From assembly GCF_027923545.1 (NCBI RefSeq), contig NZ_BROH01000001.1:695001-759000 (forward strand): a stretch of DNA of 64,000 nt, given 5' to 3'. Made by a program: the position numbers and the translations under genes. The stretch comes from Sinisalibacter aestuarii (GTDB lineage: Bacteria > Pseudomonadota > Alphaproteobacteria > Rhodobacterales > Rhodobacteraceae). The notes beneath the pieces are model-generated. The model had not been told where the DNA came from and made no database searches. It worked only from the letters and a program-made list of their open reading frames with translations. This document shows positions 55,702-64,000 of the stretch, piece by piece. How positions within the stretch are numbered: the stretch's first letter is position 1; each line of letters begins with the position of its first letter.

Positions 55702-56089
55702 GCGTCCTCCTTCGCTTGGCCGGTGGAGAGGTTCTTGCAGGTGGAGCGTGGCGGCGCAAGTTCGTCAGCCCGCGCGCCTTGCGCGGCGGCGGCTGGGTCA
55801 CGCGCAGGCAAATCACCCCGCGCGACCGGGTGGCCGCGAAATGCCGTTTCAGGTGGCCGATCTGCGCCTGTGCCGCTCAGACCATGTGCGAAATGTGGAA
55901 GCGGCGAGTCCCCAACCGACTCGATTTGTTAAGAAATCAAGAAAAAAATCATTTCCGCTTTACAGGACTCCGGGAATGTCACACCATATTTCGTAGGGAT
56001 ATGGCGCGGGAGACGCCACACCCGGTAAAGGCACCAACCCCTAGTGTTTCCAGCTCTGCTAGGGTGGTTCGAGCAGAAAGGGACAGCCA
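55702..56089. other. Divergent intergenic region, no gene
   Basis: It separates the acetoacetyl-CoA synthetase and YbjN-like genes and must hold both promoters. An AT-rich patch near 55925-55960 is the likeliest promoter area. No clear consensus boxes or RNA gene are visible. Confidence 0.5.
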
Positions 56090-56593
56090 ATGGCGGCGAC
56101 CGAGCACTATCTCGAAAGCGAAGACCTACACCCAATCGACATCGTTGAACATCTTGCCGAACACCACGACTGGGATTTCGACCGGGTGGCCGATGATCAG
56201 ATTGCCATGGCCGTCGAAGGCCAGTGGCGCACCTATTCGATCACCCTTGCGTGGAGCCCGTTCGACGAGACGCTGCGGCTGATCTGCACCTTCGAGATGG
56301 AGCCGCCGGAAGACAAGCTTCCGCAAATCTACGAGGCGCTGAACCGCACCAACGACATGTGCTGGAACGGCGCTTTCACCTACTGGCACGAGCAGCGGCT
56401 GATGGTGTACCGCTATGGCCTCGTGCTCGCGGGCGGCCAGATGGCCGGCCCCGAACAAATCAACCGGCTGATCGGCTCCGCCGTGTCGAACGCCGAACGG
56501 TTTTACCCGGCCTTCCAGCTTGTCGCCTGGGGCGACCGCTCCGTTGAATCCGCGATGCAGGTGGCGATTGCCGAGGCATATGGCCGGGCCTGA
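56090..56593 (+). CDS. YbjN domain-containing protein
   Basis: A 167-residue soluble protein with the YbjN fold pattern (HLAEHHDWDFDRVADDQI, YSITLAWSPFDETLRLICTF), widely conserved beside proC in Rhodobacterales. The domain resembles type III secretion chaperones; the cellular role is not known. It is followed by a terminator, so it is probably a single-gene transcript. Confidence 0.88.
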   Translation: MAATEHYLESEDLHPIDIVEHLAEHHDWDFDRVADDQIAMAVEGQWRTYSITLAWSPFDETLRLICTFEMEPPEDKLPQIYEALNRTNDMCWNGAFTYWHEQRLMVYRYGLVLAGGQMAGPEQINRLIGSAVSNAERFYPAFQLVAWGDRSVESAMQVAIAEAYGRA

Positions 56594-56635
56594 TTTTCCA
56601 AGTGGCGCCGCATGACACGCACGCCAATCTCCATG

Positions 56636-56662
56636 GCCCTCCCTTCGGGGAGGGCTTTTTCT
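56636..56662 (+). terminator. Rho-independent terminator of the YbjN-like gene
   Basis: GCCCTCCC and GGGAGGGC form an 8-bp stem closed by a TTCG tetraloop and followed by TTTTTCTT. It lies 43 bases after the stop. Confidence 0.92.
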
Positions 56663-56874
56663 TGCGGCCGCCGTCGCGGTGCATCCAAATCCACTTATCC
56701 GGATAACTGGCTTTCCGGATCAGAGATTTTCAATGAAGATCAAAGATCTGCAAGCAGACCCCGGCGAAATTTCAGATAGTGTTAACCTTGACCCCGCCCG
56801 GCCGGCCCAAGCGATTTCGCCGGTTTTATCCCGGTGGCGACGCGGCTAGGGTGACTGCAAAAAGGGAGACCGGC

Positions 56875-57690
56875 ATGAACATGGACGATATCGCCGCGCG
56901 CGGCCTCGTGCTTCTTGGCTGCGGCAAGATGGGCTCGGCGATGCTTGCGGGCTGGCTCGGGCAGGGGCTGCCCCCGAGTGCCGCCTGGGTGATCGACCCG
57001 AACCCCTCCGACTGGCTCAAAAGCCTCGACGGGCTGCACATCAACGCCGGTCTGCCGGAGCGCCCGGCGATCGTGCTCATCGCGGTGAAGCCGCAGATGA
57101 TGGGCGAGGCGCTGCCGGTGCTGGCGGCGCTGGGCGGTGGCGGCACGCTCTTCGTTTCGGTCGCGGCGGGCACGCCGATCGCGGCGTATGAGGCGGTGCT
57201 GGGCGCGGCCACACCGATCGTGCGCGCCATGCCCAACACCCCCGCCGCCGCGGGCCGGGGCATCACCGCGATCATCGGCAATGCCCATGCCGGCGCCGCC
57301 GATCTCGATCTGGCCGAGAGCCTGCTCGCTGCGGTCGGGCAGGTGGTGCGGCTGGAGGACGAGGCGCAGATGGATGCGGTCACCGCCGTCTCCGGCTCCG
57401 GCCCGGCTTACGTGTTTCATCTGATCGAAACGCTGGCGGCGGCGGGCGAGGCCGAGGGGCTTGCCCCCGATCTCGCCATGGCGCTCGCCAGGGCCACCGT
57501 CGCCGGGGCCGGCGCGCTTGCAGAGGCGGCCGATGAAAGCCCGGCGCAATTGCGCATCAACGTCACCTCGCCCGGCGGCACCACGCAGGCGGCGCTGGGC
57601 GTGCTGATGGATGAAGACACCGGCTTTCCCGCGCTCCTCAGGCGCGCTGTGAAAGCCGCCGCCGACCGCAGCCGGGAGCTCGGCAAATGA
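56875..57690 (+). CDS. proC: Pyrroline-5-carboxylate reductase
   Basis: A 271-residue enzyme making the last step of proline synthesis. The dinucleotide motif is VLLGCGKMGSAMLAGWL, followed by IVRAMPNTPAAAGRG and the catalytic C-terminal ESPAQLRINVTSPGGTTQAAL (in two parts). AGGGAG lies six bases before the ATG. The stop overlaps the next gene by four bases. Confidence 0.95.
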   Translation: MNMDDIAARGLVLLGCGKMGSAMLAGWLGQGLPPSAAWVIDPNPSDWLKSLDGLHINAGLPERPAIVLIAVKPQMMGEALPVLAALGGGGTLFVSVAAGTPIAAYEAVLGAATPIVRAMPNTPAAAGRGITAIIGNAHAGAADLDLAESLLAAVGQVVRLEDEAQMDAVTAVSGSGPAYVFHLIETLAAAGEAEGLAPDLAMALARATVAGAGALAEAADESPAQLRINVTSPGGTTQAALGVLMDEDTGFPALLRRAVKAAADRSRELGK

Positions 57691-58028
57691 GCGGTGAGAT
57701 CGGGTTTGACGACTTTCTGAAGGTCGATATTCGCAAGGGCACCGTGGTCGATGCCCAGCCCTTCCCCGAGGCGCGCAAGCCCGCGATCAAGCTCTGGGTC
57801 GATTACGGGCCGGAGATCGGGGTGAAGAAGTCCTCCGCCCAGATCACCGTGCATTACGAGCCCGAAGAGCTGATCGGCAAGCAGGTGCTCGGCGTGGTCA
57901 ACTTTCCGCCGCGCCAGATCGGCAAGTTCATGTCCGAGGCGCTGGTGCTCGGCCTGCCCGACGAGAACGGCGAGGTGGTGTTGCTCACGCCCGACAAGAG
58001 CGTGCCCGATGGCGGGCGGATGTTCTGA
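57687..58028 (+). CDS. csaA: tRNA-binding domain protein (CsaA-like)
   Basis: A 113-residue OB-fold protein: FLKVDIRKGTVVDAQPFPEARKPAIKL, KKSSAQIT and VVNFPPRQIGKFMSEALVLG (read in parts) are the tRNA-binding domain as in CsaA. Free-standing versions act as chaperones or tRNA-binding dimers. It overlaps proC and abuts the next gene. Confidence 0.92.
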   Translation: MSGEIGFDDFLKVDIRKGTVVDAQPFPEARKPAIKLWVDYGPEIGVKKSSAQITVHYEPEELIGKQVLGVVNFPPRQIGKFMSEALVLGLPDENGEVVLLTPDKSVPDGGRMF

Positions 58029-58982
58029 ATGAAGACCGTGCTGGTCACCCGCCCGCTGCCGCAGCCGGTCATCGCGGCGCTCGCTGCCGCCCATAAGGTG
58101 GCCGTGCGCGACGAGACCGGGCCGATGAGCGGTGACGAGATGGTCGCCGCGCTCCGGCGGTTCGATGCGATCCTGCCCACCATCGGCGATGCCTTCTCGG
58201 CGGAGATCTTCGCACAGGCCGGCCAGATCCGCACCCGGCTGCTGGCCAATTTCGGCGTTGGCTACAACCATATCGACGTTGCGGCGGCCAGCGCCCATGG
58301 CATCGCGGTCACCAACACCCCCGGCGTGCTCACCGACACCACCGCCGATCTGGCGCTCACCCTCATCCTGATGACGGCGCGGCGCGCGGGCGAGGGCGAG
58401 CGGCTGCTGCGCGCGGGCGGCTGGACGGGCTGGCACCCGACCCAGCTCATGGGCATGGATGTGTCGGGCAAGGTGCTGGGCATCGTCGGCATGGGCCGGA
58501 TCGGCGAGGCTATCGCCCGGCGCGGGCATTTCGGCTTTGGCATGAAGGTGCTGTTTTACAACCGCTCGCCGAAAACGCCGGATCTCCCGGCGCGGCAGGT
58601 GGGCAGCCTTGCCGCGCTTGCCGCCGCCTGCGACGTGATGGTGGTGGCCGTGCCGGGCGGGGCCGAAACGCGCCATCTGATCGACGCCGATATCTTCGCG
58701 GCGATGAAGCCTACGGCGCTGTTCATCAACATTGCGCGCGGCGATGTGGTCGACGAGGCGGCGCTGATCGCGGCGCTTCAGGCAGGTGGGATCGCCGGGG
58801 CCGGGCTCGACGTATATGAGCGCGAGCCGGTGGTGCCCGAGGCGCTGACACGCATGGAAAACGTCACCCTCCTGCCGCATCTCGGCTCGGCCACGCTGGA
58901 GACGCGCACGGCGATGGGGATGCTGGCGGCGGATAACATTCTGGCCTTCTTCGCCGGTAAGCCGCTGCCCAGCCCGGTCTGA
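58029..58982 (+). CDS. D-2-hydroxyacid dehydrogenase (glyoxylate/hydroxypyruvate reductase-like)
   Basis: A 317-residue NAD(P)-dependent dehydrogenase. The cofactor motif is LGIVGMGRIGEAIA, the substrate Arg is in NIARGDVVDE, the Glu in LDVYEREP and the His in LLPHLGSAT. The substrate is probably glyoxylate or hydroxypyruvate. It begins directly after the csaA-like gene. Confidence 0.92.
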   Translation: MKTVLVTRPLPQPVIAALAAAHKVAVRDETGPMSGDEMVAALRRFDAILPTIGDAFSAEIFAQAGQIRTRLLANFGVGYNHIDVAAASAHGIAVTNTPGVLTDTTADLALTLILMTARRAGEGERLLRAGGWTGWHPTQLMGMDVSGKVLGIVGMGRIGEAIARRGHFGFGMKVLFYNRSPKTPDLPARQVGSLAALAAACDVMVVAVPGGAETRHLIDADIFAAMKPTALFINIARGDVVDEAALIAALQAGGIAGAGLDVYEREPVVPEALTRMENVTLLPHLGSATLETRTAMGMLAADNILAFFAGKPLPSPV

Positions 58983-58992
58983 TCCTGCTGTC

Positions 58993-59586
58993 TCAGCGCG
59001 CGCCGGGCCGGTCGCCCACCGCCTCGCGCCAATGTTTGCGGCAGAGGCTCACATAGGTCTCGTTGCCGCCGATCTGCACCTGGTCGCCGTCGAGCAGAAC
59101 ATTGCCCGCTTCGTCCTGGCGCACCACCATCGTGGCCTTCTTGCCGCAATGGCAGATCGTGCGCGCCTCGCGCATCTCGTCGGCCAGCGCCAGCAGCGTG
59201 GCCGAACCGGGAAACAGGTTGCCCTGAAAGTCCACCCGCAGCCCATAGGCCATCACCGGCACGCGCAGATCGTCCACCGCGCGGGCAAGCTGCCACACCT
59301 GTTGCGGGGTGAGAAACTGCGCCTCGTCGATGAACACGCAAGCCACCGGCCCCTCGGCCAGCCGCGCCTCGATCTTGGCGAACATGTCGTCGTCCGCGCC
59401 GAACGTATCGGCCGGGGTCTCGATGCCGATCCGGCTGCCGATCACCCCGTCGCCCGCCCGGTCGTCGAGCTTGGCGGTGATGAGATAGGTCTCCATCCCC
59501 CGCTCGCGGTAATTGTAGGACGCCTGCAGCAGCAGCGTCGATTTACCCGCATTCATCGTCGAATAATGGAAGTAGAGCTTGGCCAT
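58993..59586 (-). CDS. tdk: Thymidine kinase (type II)
   Basis: A 197-residue kinase of the thymidine salvage pathway. The P-loop is STMNAGKSTLLLQA, the Walker B-like VFIDEAQFL carries the Asp-Glu pair, and zinc ligands are seen in ICHCGKKA and SLCRKH. It is convergent with the dehydrogenase gene. Confidence 0.95.
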   Translation of the reverse strand: MAKLYFHYSTMNAGKSTLLLQASYNYRERGMETYLITAKLDDRAGDGVIGSRIGIETPADTFGADDDMFAKIEARLAEGPVACVFIDEAQFLTPQQVWQLARAVDDLRVPVMAYGLRVDFQGNLFPGSATLLALADEMREARTICHCGKKATMVVRQDEAGNVLLDGDQVQIGGNETYVSLCRKHWREAVGDRPGAR

Positions 59587-59858
59587 GCATTCCGTTAGCG
59601 CCCCGCTGCCGCGGGATCAAGACCGCGGGCGGAAGGCGAGCGGGGGAACGGGGTTGGCAAGACTACCAGAGGCCAGTGGGCGTTGCCGCCCTGGGGATGG
59701 AACAGACCTCGTGCACCTATAAGCGCCAACACTCCATTGCCGGCCAGAAACATGCCAACCCTGCCGCGGAAACGAGCGACAGACCCCCACCCGATCCGGC
59801 GCTGGGGGCGCCGGAAACTCGTGACATGGCCGCGACTGCGACCATGGAAATAAAGACA

Positions 59859-59874
59859 TTCAATTAAAATTGAA
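59859..59874. promoter_or_regulatory. AT-rich palindrome upstream of the small HTH-like gene
   Basis: TTCAATT and AATTGAA are perfect inverted arms around AA, 73 bases before the start at 59947. It is the only marked symmetry in the 360-base divergent region after tdk, which otherwise holds no gene, and could be an operator for the downstream HTH-like protein. Confidence 0.4.
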
Positions 59875-59946
59875 TTAATGGGAAAAGTGTGACGGATTTC
59901 CCCGCAACAATCGTACCGGGGCGGTTCGGGTAGAGAGGGATATGGG

Positions 59947-60402
59947 ATGGCAGGTGTAGGCGACTACCTGAAGAAACACACGGAAACGCTGGTCAAGGAT
60001 GTGGGCATCGAAGCCGCATGTTCGCTGACCGGAAAATCCAAAGCGACGCTGGGGCGGTATTACTCGGACTCAGAGGAACATGCGGGCCGCTTCATGCCGA
60101 TCGACACGGTCGCCCAGCTTGAAGCGGCGGCGCGCTATCCGCATGTGACATCGGCGCTGGCCGAGGTGTCGGGCCACACCGTCAGCTCCGACGGCGACGG
60201 TCGCAACGCGCCCGGCGGCGGCGTCAATACCGATGTGATCGCGCTCAGCCAGAGATTCGCGATGCTGATGGCGGAGTACCAGCAGTCGATCCAGGACGGC
60301 GTCATCACCGTGAACGAGGCCAAGCGGCTTCTGCGCGAAACCCTGGCGCTGCAACAGGTGCTGGTCGACATGAAACTGCATCTGGAAAACGAGACGCATT
60401 GA
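59947..60402 (+). CDS. Conserved small protein with a CII-like helix-turn-helix
   Basis: A 151-residue protein. VGIEAACSLTGKSKATLGRYYS near residues 20-41 looks like a DNA-binding helix-turn-helix, followed by a Gly/Asn-rich linker and a C-terminal helical region (about 100-150) that may be a coiled coil. The pattern recalls phage CII-type regulators, but the gene is in a core region. Function unproven. Confidence 0.7.
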   Translation: MAGVGDYLKKHTETLVKDVGIEAACSLTGKSKATLGRYYSDSEEHAGRFMPIDTVAQLEAAARYPHVTSALAEVSGHTVSSDGDGRNAPGGGVNTDVIALSQRFAMLMAEYQQSIQDGVITVNEAKRLLRETLALQQVLVDMKLHLENETH

Positions 60403-60408
60403 GGCCGG

Positions 60409-60780
60409 TCAGCCCGCCGCCAATCTCCACAGGATCACGCCCCAGGCCACGCCCCCTGCAATCGCGGTGAGGGCGACGGCGGCCGAGCCTGCATCCTTGG
60501 CGCGGCGGGCAAGGGGATGTTCTTCCGTCGAGATGTAATCCACCGCGCGCTCCACGGCGGTGTTCATAAGCTCGGCGGCGAGCACGAGCAGGCCCAGCGG
60601 CAGGATCACCGCGCGCTCGCTGAAGCCGAGCGGCAGCAGCAGCGCGGCGAGCGTCGAGAGCGCGACGATACTCGTCCAGAACCGGAGTGACGGTTCGTGC
60701 GCCCAGGTGTCGCGCCAGCCGGCGAGCGACCAGACGCAACGGTTGACGAAGCGGCGCCATTCGCGCCGGGCCGCTTTCAT
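60409..60780 (-). CDS. dgkA: Diacylglycerol kinase
   Basis: A 123-residue membrane enzyme with three helices that recycles diacylglycerol to phosphatidic acid. The catalytic signature ELMNTAVERAVDYIS and AKDAGSAAVALT are present. Its start overlaps the stop of the upstream YigZ-like gene by four bases. Confidence 0.94.
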   Translation of the reverse strand: MKAARREWRRFVNRCVWSLAGWRDTWAHEPSLRFWTSIVALSTLAALLLPLGFSERAVILPLGLLVLAAELMNTAVERAVDYISTEEHPLARRAKDAGSAAVALTAIAGGVAWGVILWRLAAG

Positions 60781-61136
60781 GCAGGCGCCTCGCGGTGGGC
60801 AAGGTAATGGTCCACCGCCTCGGCCACCCGCCGAAACCGGTCGCCACCCAGATGGGTGCCGCCAAACCAGCGCGTCACCACCACCAGCTCGCCGCGCAGC
60901 CCCGCGCCTTCGAGCTTTTGCAGGATCACCGCGCCCGCGCCCGCCTCGCCGTCATCGCCCTTGGCCGGGCCGTCCGGCAGGAGCACCGCCCAGGAATTGT
61001 GGCTGGCTTTCGCGAATTTCTTGCGCCGGGTCAGCGCCTTGAGAAAGGCGCGCACGTCCTCACGGCCGGACACCGGCCCGCCCGACACCGCATAACGCGA
61101 GCCGCGATCGGTCAGAACGTTTTCGAAAACCTGCAT
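60777..61136 (-). CDS. YigZ/IMPACT-type (UPF0029) domain protein
   Basis: A 119-residue protein with the UPF0029 core: RRKKFAKASHNSWAVLL, GEAGAGAVILQKLEG and VVVTRWFGGTHLGGDRFR. It is shorter than full-length YigZ and lacks the C-terminal domain. GGGAGGG lies before the ATG at 61136. It is coupled to dgkA. Confidence 0.88.
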   Translation of the reverse strand: MQVFENVLTDRGSRYAVSGGPVSGREDVRAFLKALTRRKKFAKASHNSWAVLLPDGPAKGDDGEAGAGAVILQKLEGAGLRGELVVVTRWFGGTHLGGDRFRRVAEAVDHYLAHREAPA

Positions 61137-61182
61137 TCGCCCTCCCGCCGTCACTATGGCCGCAAGCGGCGCGGCGAGGCAA

Positions 61183-61443
61183 TCAGTAGCTGTCGCGCAG
61201 ATGTTCGAGCAGCTTCTTGTTCATGCACAATTGCGGCGCTTCGTGGGTGCCCGCGCTGTGCTCTTCGAGCCAGAGCTCGCAGCCGCCCGGATCGGGGCAT
61301 TCGGAGCAGCGCCTGACCGCGCGTTCGAGCTGGGCGCGGCTCAGCCGGGTCAGATCCACCTCCAGCTCCAGATCGAGGCCGAGCACATCGGCCATCCGGC
61401 CGAGCAGATATTCATGATAGGCGCGGTGTGCAACGTCGGGCAT
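61183..61443 (-). CDS. Small cysteine-containing protein (DUF6455-like)
   Basis: An 86-residue protein with the pattern CSECPDPGGCELWLEEHSAG (20 residues) followed by APQLCMNKK, which matches the Rhodobacterales family DUF6455 as I recall it. The cysteines could bind a metal. Function unknown. Confidence 0.75.
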   Translation of the reverse strand: MPDVAHRAYHEYLLGRMADVLGLDLELEVDLTRLSRAQLERAVRRCSECPDPGGCELWLEEHSAGTHEAPQLCMNKKLLEHLRDSY

Positions 61444-61556
61444 GACAACCTCCGCTGCCCAAAGAAAACGGGCAAATCCGTCAATTCCTTGATCCAGATC
61501 AAAACCCGCTTCCGTGGCGGCTTCCCGCCCGCGGATGCAGGCGCTAGGCTGGGGCC

Positions 61557-61802
61557 ATGTTTACCATCGAACACGAATTCGACTCGACCGTGATCACCCT
61601 CGTTGACGAGGAGGCGCCGCATCTGCGCGAGGATGTGGTGATCAACGCCTTTGACGATTGCGTCACGCTGGAACAGCACGAACCGACGACCGACAGGCTG
61701 ATGCGGGTCACCTTCTCGATGAGCCAGTTGCGCGACCTTGCGGCGGCGCTGGACCTGCCGGAAGGGGTGTACAAGCTGGTGCGCGAGGGCGGTGGAACGT
61801 AG
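61557..61802 (+). CDS. Small conserved hypothetical protein
   Basis: An 81-residue acidic protein with alternating strands and a final helix (SQLRDLAAALDLPEGVYKL). It is convergent with the DUF167 gene, the stops being two bases apart. I do not recognise a named family. Confidence 0.7.
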   Translation: MFTIEHEFDSTVITLVDEEAPHLREDVVINAFDDCVTLEQHEPTTDRLMRVTFSMSQLRDLAAALDLPEGVYKLVREGGGT

Positions 61803-61803
61803 C

Positions 61804-62058
61804 TCAGTCCAGCCGGAACACCTTGTCGCGCGACGTGGCGCCGCGGGTCAGGGTGAGGCGCGATTTGGGCACGCCGAGCGCCGTTGCCAGCAGCTTGACC
61901 ACCGCCTTGTTGGCCTTGCCGTCTTCCGGCACCGTGGTCACGCTCACCCGCAGCCCGCCTTCCCCCTCGGTCACGGCGTTTTTTGCCGCTTTCGGGGTGA
62001 CGCGCACGGCGATCTCGGCGCCGGGTTCGGCGAGGTGGGCAAGCGCTCCCTTTTTCAT
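61804..62058 (-). CDS. DUF167 (YggU) family protein
   Basis: An 84-residue protein with the YggU core IAVRVTPKAAKNAV, PEDGKANKAVVKLLA and LTRGATSRDKVFRL. The family is conserved in bacteria and eukaryotes without a firm function. Confidence 0.92.
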   Translation of the reverse strand: MKKGALAHLAEPGAEIAVRVTPKAAKNAVTEGEGGLRVSVTTVPEDGKANKAVVKLLATALGVPKSRLTLTRGATSRDKVFRLD

Positions 62059-62117
62059 GCCGCGACCATGCCCAATGGGGGTTGCGGGCGCAAGCCGGGC
62101 CGGTCAGGGTGCGGCGC

Positions 62118-63233
62118 ATGAGACGAACCGGCTTTTTCTCCGATGAGCGGTGCTTCTGGCATTCCGGCGGCAATTACGCGGGCATGGTCCCGGTGGGCGG
62201 GCTGGTGCAGCCCCTGGCGGCGGGCGGCCTGCCGGAAAACCCCGAGACGAAGCGCCGTCTGCGCAACCTCCTCGACGTGACCGGGCTGATCGCCGACCTC
62301 GTGCCGCAAGGCGCCGCGCCCGCCAGCCGCGACGATCTCGAACGGGTCCATCCGCCCGGCTATCTCGACGCCTTCAAGGCGGCCTCCGATGCCGGTGGCG
62401 GCGAGCTGGGCCTGCGCACTCCCTTTGGGCCGGGCGGCTACGAGATTGCCGCGCTCAGCGCCGGGCTGGCAAAAGCCGCGCTGTTCGCGGTGCTGAGGGG
62501 CGAGCTCGACAATGCCTATGCCCTGTCGCGCCCGCCCGGCCATCACGCGCTGCCGGACTTCCCCAATGGCTTCTGCCTGATCAACAACATCGCCGTCGCC
62601 ATCCGCGCCGCGCAATCCGGGGGGCTGGCCAAACGCATCGCCGTGCTGGACTGGGACGTGCATCACGGCAACGGCACCGAGGCGGTGTTCTACGACGATC
62701 CGGACGTGCTCACCATCTCGATCCATCAGGAGCACAATTACCCGCTCGATACCGGCGAGATCGACAAGCGCGGCACCGGCGCCGGAGCGGGCGCCAACAT
62801 GAATATTCCGCTGCCCCCCGGCGCGGGCCATGCCACCTGGCTCGAAGCGATGGAGCGGCTGGTGCTGCCCGCGATCCGCGCCCATGCGCCGGACGCGATC
62901 GTGGTGGCCAGCGGCTACGATGCCGCCGCCGCCGATCCGCTGGCCCATATGCTCGCCCATGCCGCCACCTTCCGCGCGATGACGCGGCAGGTGCGCGAGC
63001 TGGCCGATGAGCTGTGCGGCGGCAAGCTGGTAGCGGTGCATGAGGGCGGCTATTCCGAATGGTATGTGCCGTTCTGCGGCCATGCGGTGCTGGAAGAGCT
63101 GTCCGGCAGCGCGATCACCGCCCCCGATCCGATGGAAGCCACCTACACCACCCGCCAGCCCAACGCGCGGATGCAGGCGGTGTTTTCCGACATCATCGGC
63201 GACTATGCGGCCTTTTTCGCCACGCCCGCTTGA
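62118..63233 (+). CDS. Histone deacetylase / acetylpolyamine amidohydrolase family protein
   Basis: A 371-residue zinc hydrolase. RPPGHHALPDFPNGFC has the tandem catalytic histidines, VLDWDVHHGNGTEAVFYDD the zinc-binding Asp and His, and VVASGYDAAAADPLAHM the second Asp. Substrates may be acetylpolyamines or other acyl-amides; none is indicated by context. Confidence 0.93.
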   Translation: MRRTGFFSDERCFWHSGGNYAGMVPVGGLVQPLAAGGLPENPETKRRLRNLLDVTGLIADLVPQGAAPASRDDLERVHPPGYLDAFKAASDAGGGELGLRTPFGPGGYEIAALSAGLAKAALFAVLRGELDNAYALSRPPGHHALPDFPNGFCLINNIAVAIRAAQSGGLAKRIAVLDWDVHHGNGTEAVFYDDPDVLTISIHQEHNYPLDTGEIDKRGTGAGAGANMNIPLPPGAGHATWLEAMERLVLPAIRAHAPDAIVVASGYDAAAADPLAHMLAHAATFRAMTRQVRELADELCGGKLVAVHEGGYSEWYVPFCGHAVLEELSGSAITAPDPMEATYTTRQPNARMQAVFSDIIGDYAAFFATPA

Positions 63234-63282
63234 TCTGATCCCCCCGCGCCCCGACATGAGGGGCGATGTAACGGAGAGTAAC

Positions 63283-63861
63283 ATGCCCGAGAAAAACCCG
63301 GCGGCGCTCGATTTTCTGCTCACCCGCCGCTCGCACCCGGCGAAGACCCTCACCACCCCGGTGCCGAGCCGCGATGAGTTGATGCCGATCCTCACCGCCG
63401 CCGCCCGCACGCCCGATCACGGCAAGCTGGAGCCCTGGCGCTTCCTGGTGCTGGAACGCGGCGCGCTGGAGCGGCTCGCCCATGAGGTGGAGTTGCGCGG
63501 CGCGGCGCGGGGCGAGGCGCCGGAACGGGTGCAGAAGGTCTACCGTCAGTTTGCCGATGCCCATCTCGTCGTCGCCGTGGTGCTCTCGCCCAAAGTATCG
63601 GAGAAGGTGCCGGAGATCGAACAGGTCTATTCCGCCGGCGCCGTCTGCCTTGCCATGCTCAATGCCGCGCTGGCCTCCGGCTGGGGGGCGAACTGGCTCT
63701 CCGGCTGGGCCTGCCATGACCGTGAATTCCTCGACGTGGCGCTGGGCCTCGCGCCGCAGGAGACGGTCGCCGGCTTCATCCATATCGGCACCGAAACCTC
63801 GCCGCCGCCCGAACGGCCGCGCCCGGATCTCGATGCCATCACCACATGGGTCAGCGCGTGA
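63283..63861 (+). CDS. Nitroreductase family protein
   Basis: A 192-residue flavoenzyme. FLLTRRSHPAKTL is the N-terminal flavin-binding arginine motif, PDHGKLEPWRFLVL the next block and SGWGANWLSGW the family core, as in YdjA-like members. GGAG lies before the ATG. The next gene starts on its stop codon. Confidence 0.92.
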   Translation: MPEKNPAALDFLLTRRSHPAKTLTTPVPSRDELMPILTAAARTPDHGKLEPWRFLVLERGALERLAHEVELRGAARGEAPERVQKVYRQFADAHLVVAVVLSPKVSEKVPEIEQVYSAGAVCLAMLNAALASGWGANWLSGWACHDREFLDVALGLAPQETVAGFIHIGTETSPPPERPRPDLDAITTWVSA

Positions 63862-64000
63862 TGCTCGGCGATTTTGCAAAAGCCCTCGGCCAGTTGACCG
63901 ATCCGCGCTTCCGCCGGGTGCTGCTCATGGGCCTTGGCCTCACCATCGCGCTGCTGGCCGGCGCGACGGTGCTGTTTGGCTGGGTGGTCGGCCTGTTCGT
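63861..64000 (+). CDS. EI24/CysZ-like membrane protein, 5' part (runs off the window)
   Basis: The first 46 codons read MLGDFAKALGQLTDPRFRRV followed by a hydrophobic segment (LLMGLGLTIALLAG), the usual N-terminus of EI24-domain proteins related to the sulfate permease CysZ. It overlaps the nitroreductase stop by one base (or four from GTG 63858). Confidence 0.8.
   Translation, partial: MLGDFAKALGQLTDPRFRRVLLMGLGLTIALLAGATVLFGWVVGLF

Noticed and set aside
51053-55932. Two long plus-strand frames (about 780 codons each) opposite urtB/urtA and the acetoacetyl-CoA synthetase
   Set aside because: Shadows of well-recognised minus-strand genes; the translated sequence is His/Arg/Gly-rich with no family signature.

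Overview
The window is high-GC DNA from an alphaproteobacterium, most likely a marine member of the Rhodobacteraceae. This is inferred from the initiator tRNA type, the urea ABC, TRAP and tricarboxylate transporters, and the gene neighbourhoods on the right; no database search was possible. It opens inside a ribosomal RNA operon (23S 3' part, 5S, tRNA-fMet, terminator).

From 3.2 to 19 kb there is an accessory catabolic island. It holds a regulator made of two fused IclR units, a formylglycine-generating enzyme with its sulfatase, a tripartite tricarboxylate transporter with a zinc alcohol dehydrogenase, a two-component flavin monooxygenase of the 4-hydroxyphenylacetate type, a second IclR regulator and a thiolase. 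It ends in a zone of decayed genes: an enoyl-CoA hydratase tail, an acyl-CoA dehydrogenase cut by an integrase remnant, and a frameshifted glutathionyl-hydroquinone reductase tail. Intact pirin, WrbA and FUSC-type exporter genes follow.

From 22.5 to 33.9 kb lies the most unusual locus. A cofactor-site-free molybdopterin-domain-like periplasmic protein, a histidine kinase and a LuxR-type response regulator form one overlapping operon. Facing it is an 8.4 kb operon of 11 genes with mostly overlapping or near-touching ends. It encodes seven small exported proteins, three membrane proteins and a secreted von Willebrand A protein of 856 residues whose tail carries near-identical 89-residue repeats. 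A 20-bp palindrome at the head of this operon recurs almost unchanged just past its end. I do not recognise this as a described system.

From 34.7 to 40.2 kb are a lactate-permease family transporter, a small membrane protein, a gamma-glutamyltransferase-like enzyme, a universal stress protein and PurU. From 40.3 to 47.3 kb is a hydroxycinnamate-type cluster (feruloyl-CoA synthetase-like ligase, crotonase, MarR regulator with a clear operator, amidohydrolase, TRAP transporter). The complete urea ABC transporter urtABCDE follows on the opposite strand, then acetoacetyl-CoA synthetase.

The right end (56 to 64 kb) is ordinary core genome: YbjN-like protein, proC, csaA-like, a D-2-hydroxyacid dehydrogenase, tdk, a small HTH-like protein, dgkA, a YigZ-like protein, small conserved proteins, a histone-deacetylase-like hydrolase, a nitroreductase and the start of an EI24-family membrane protein.
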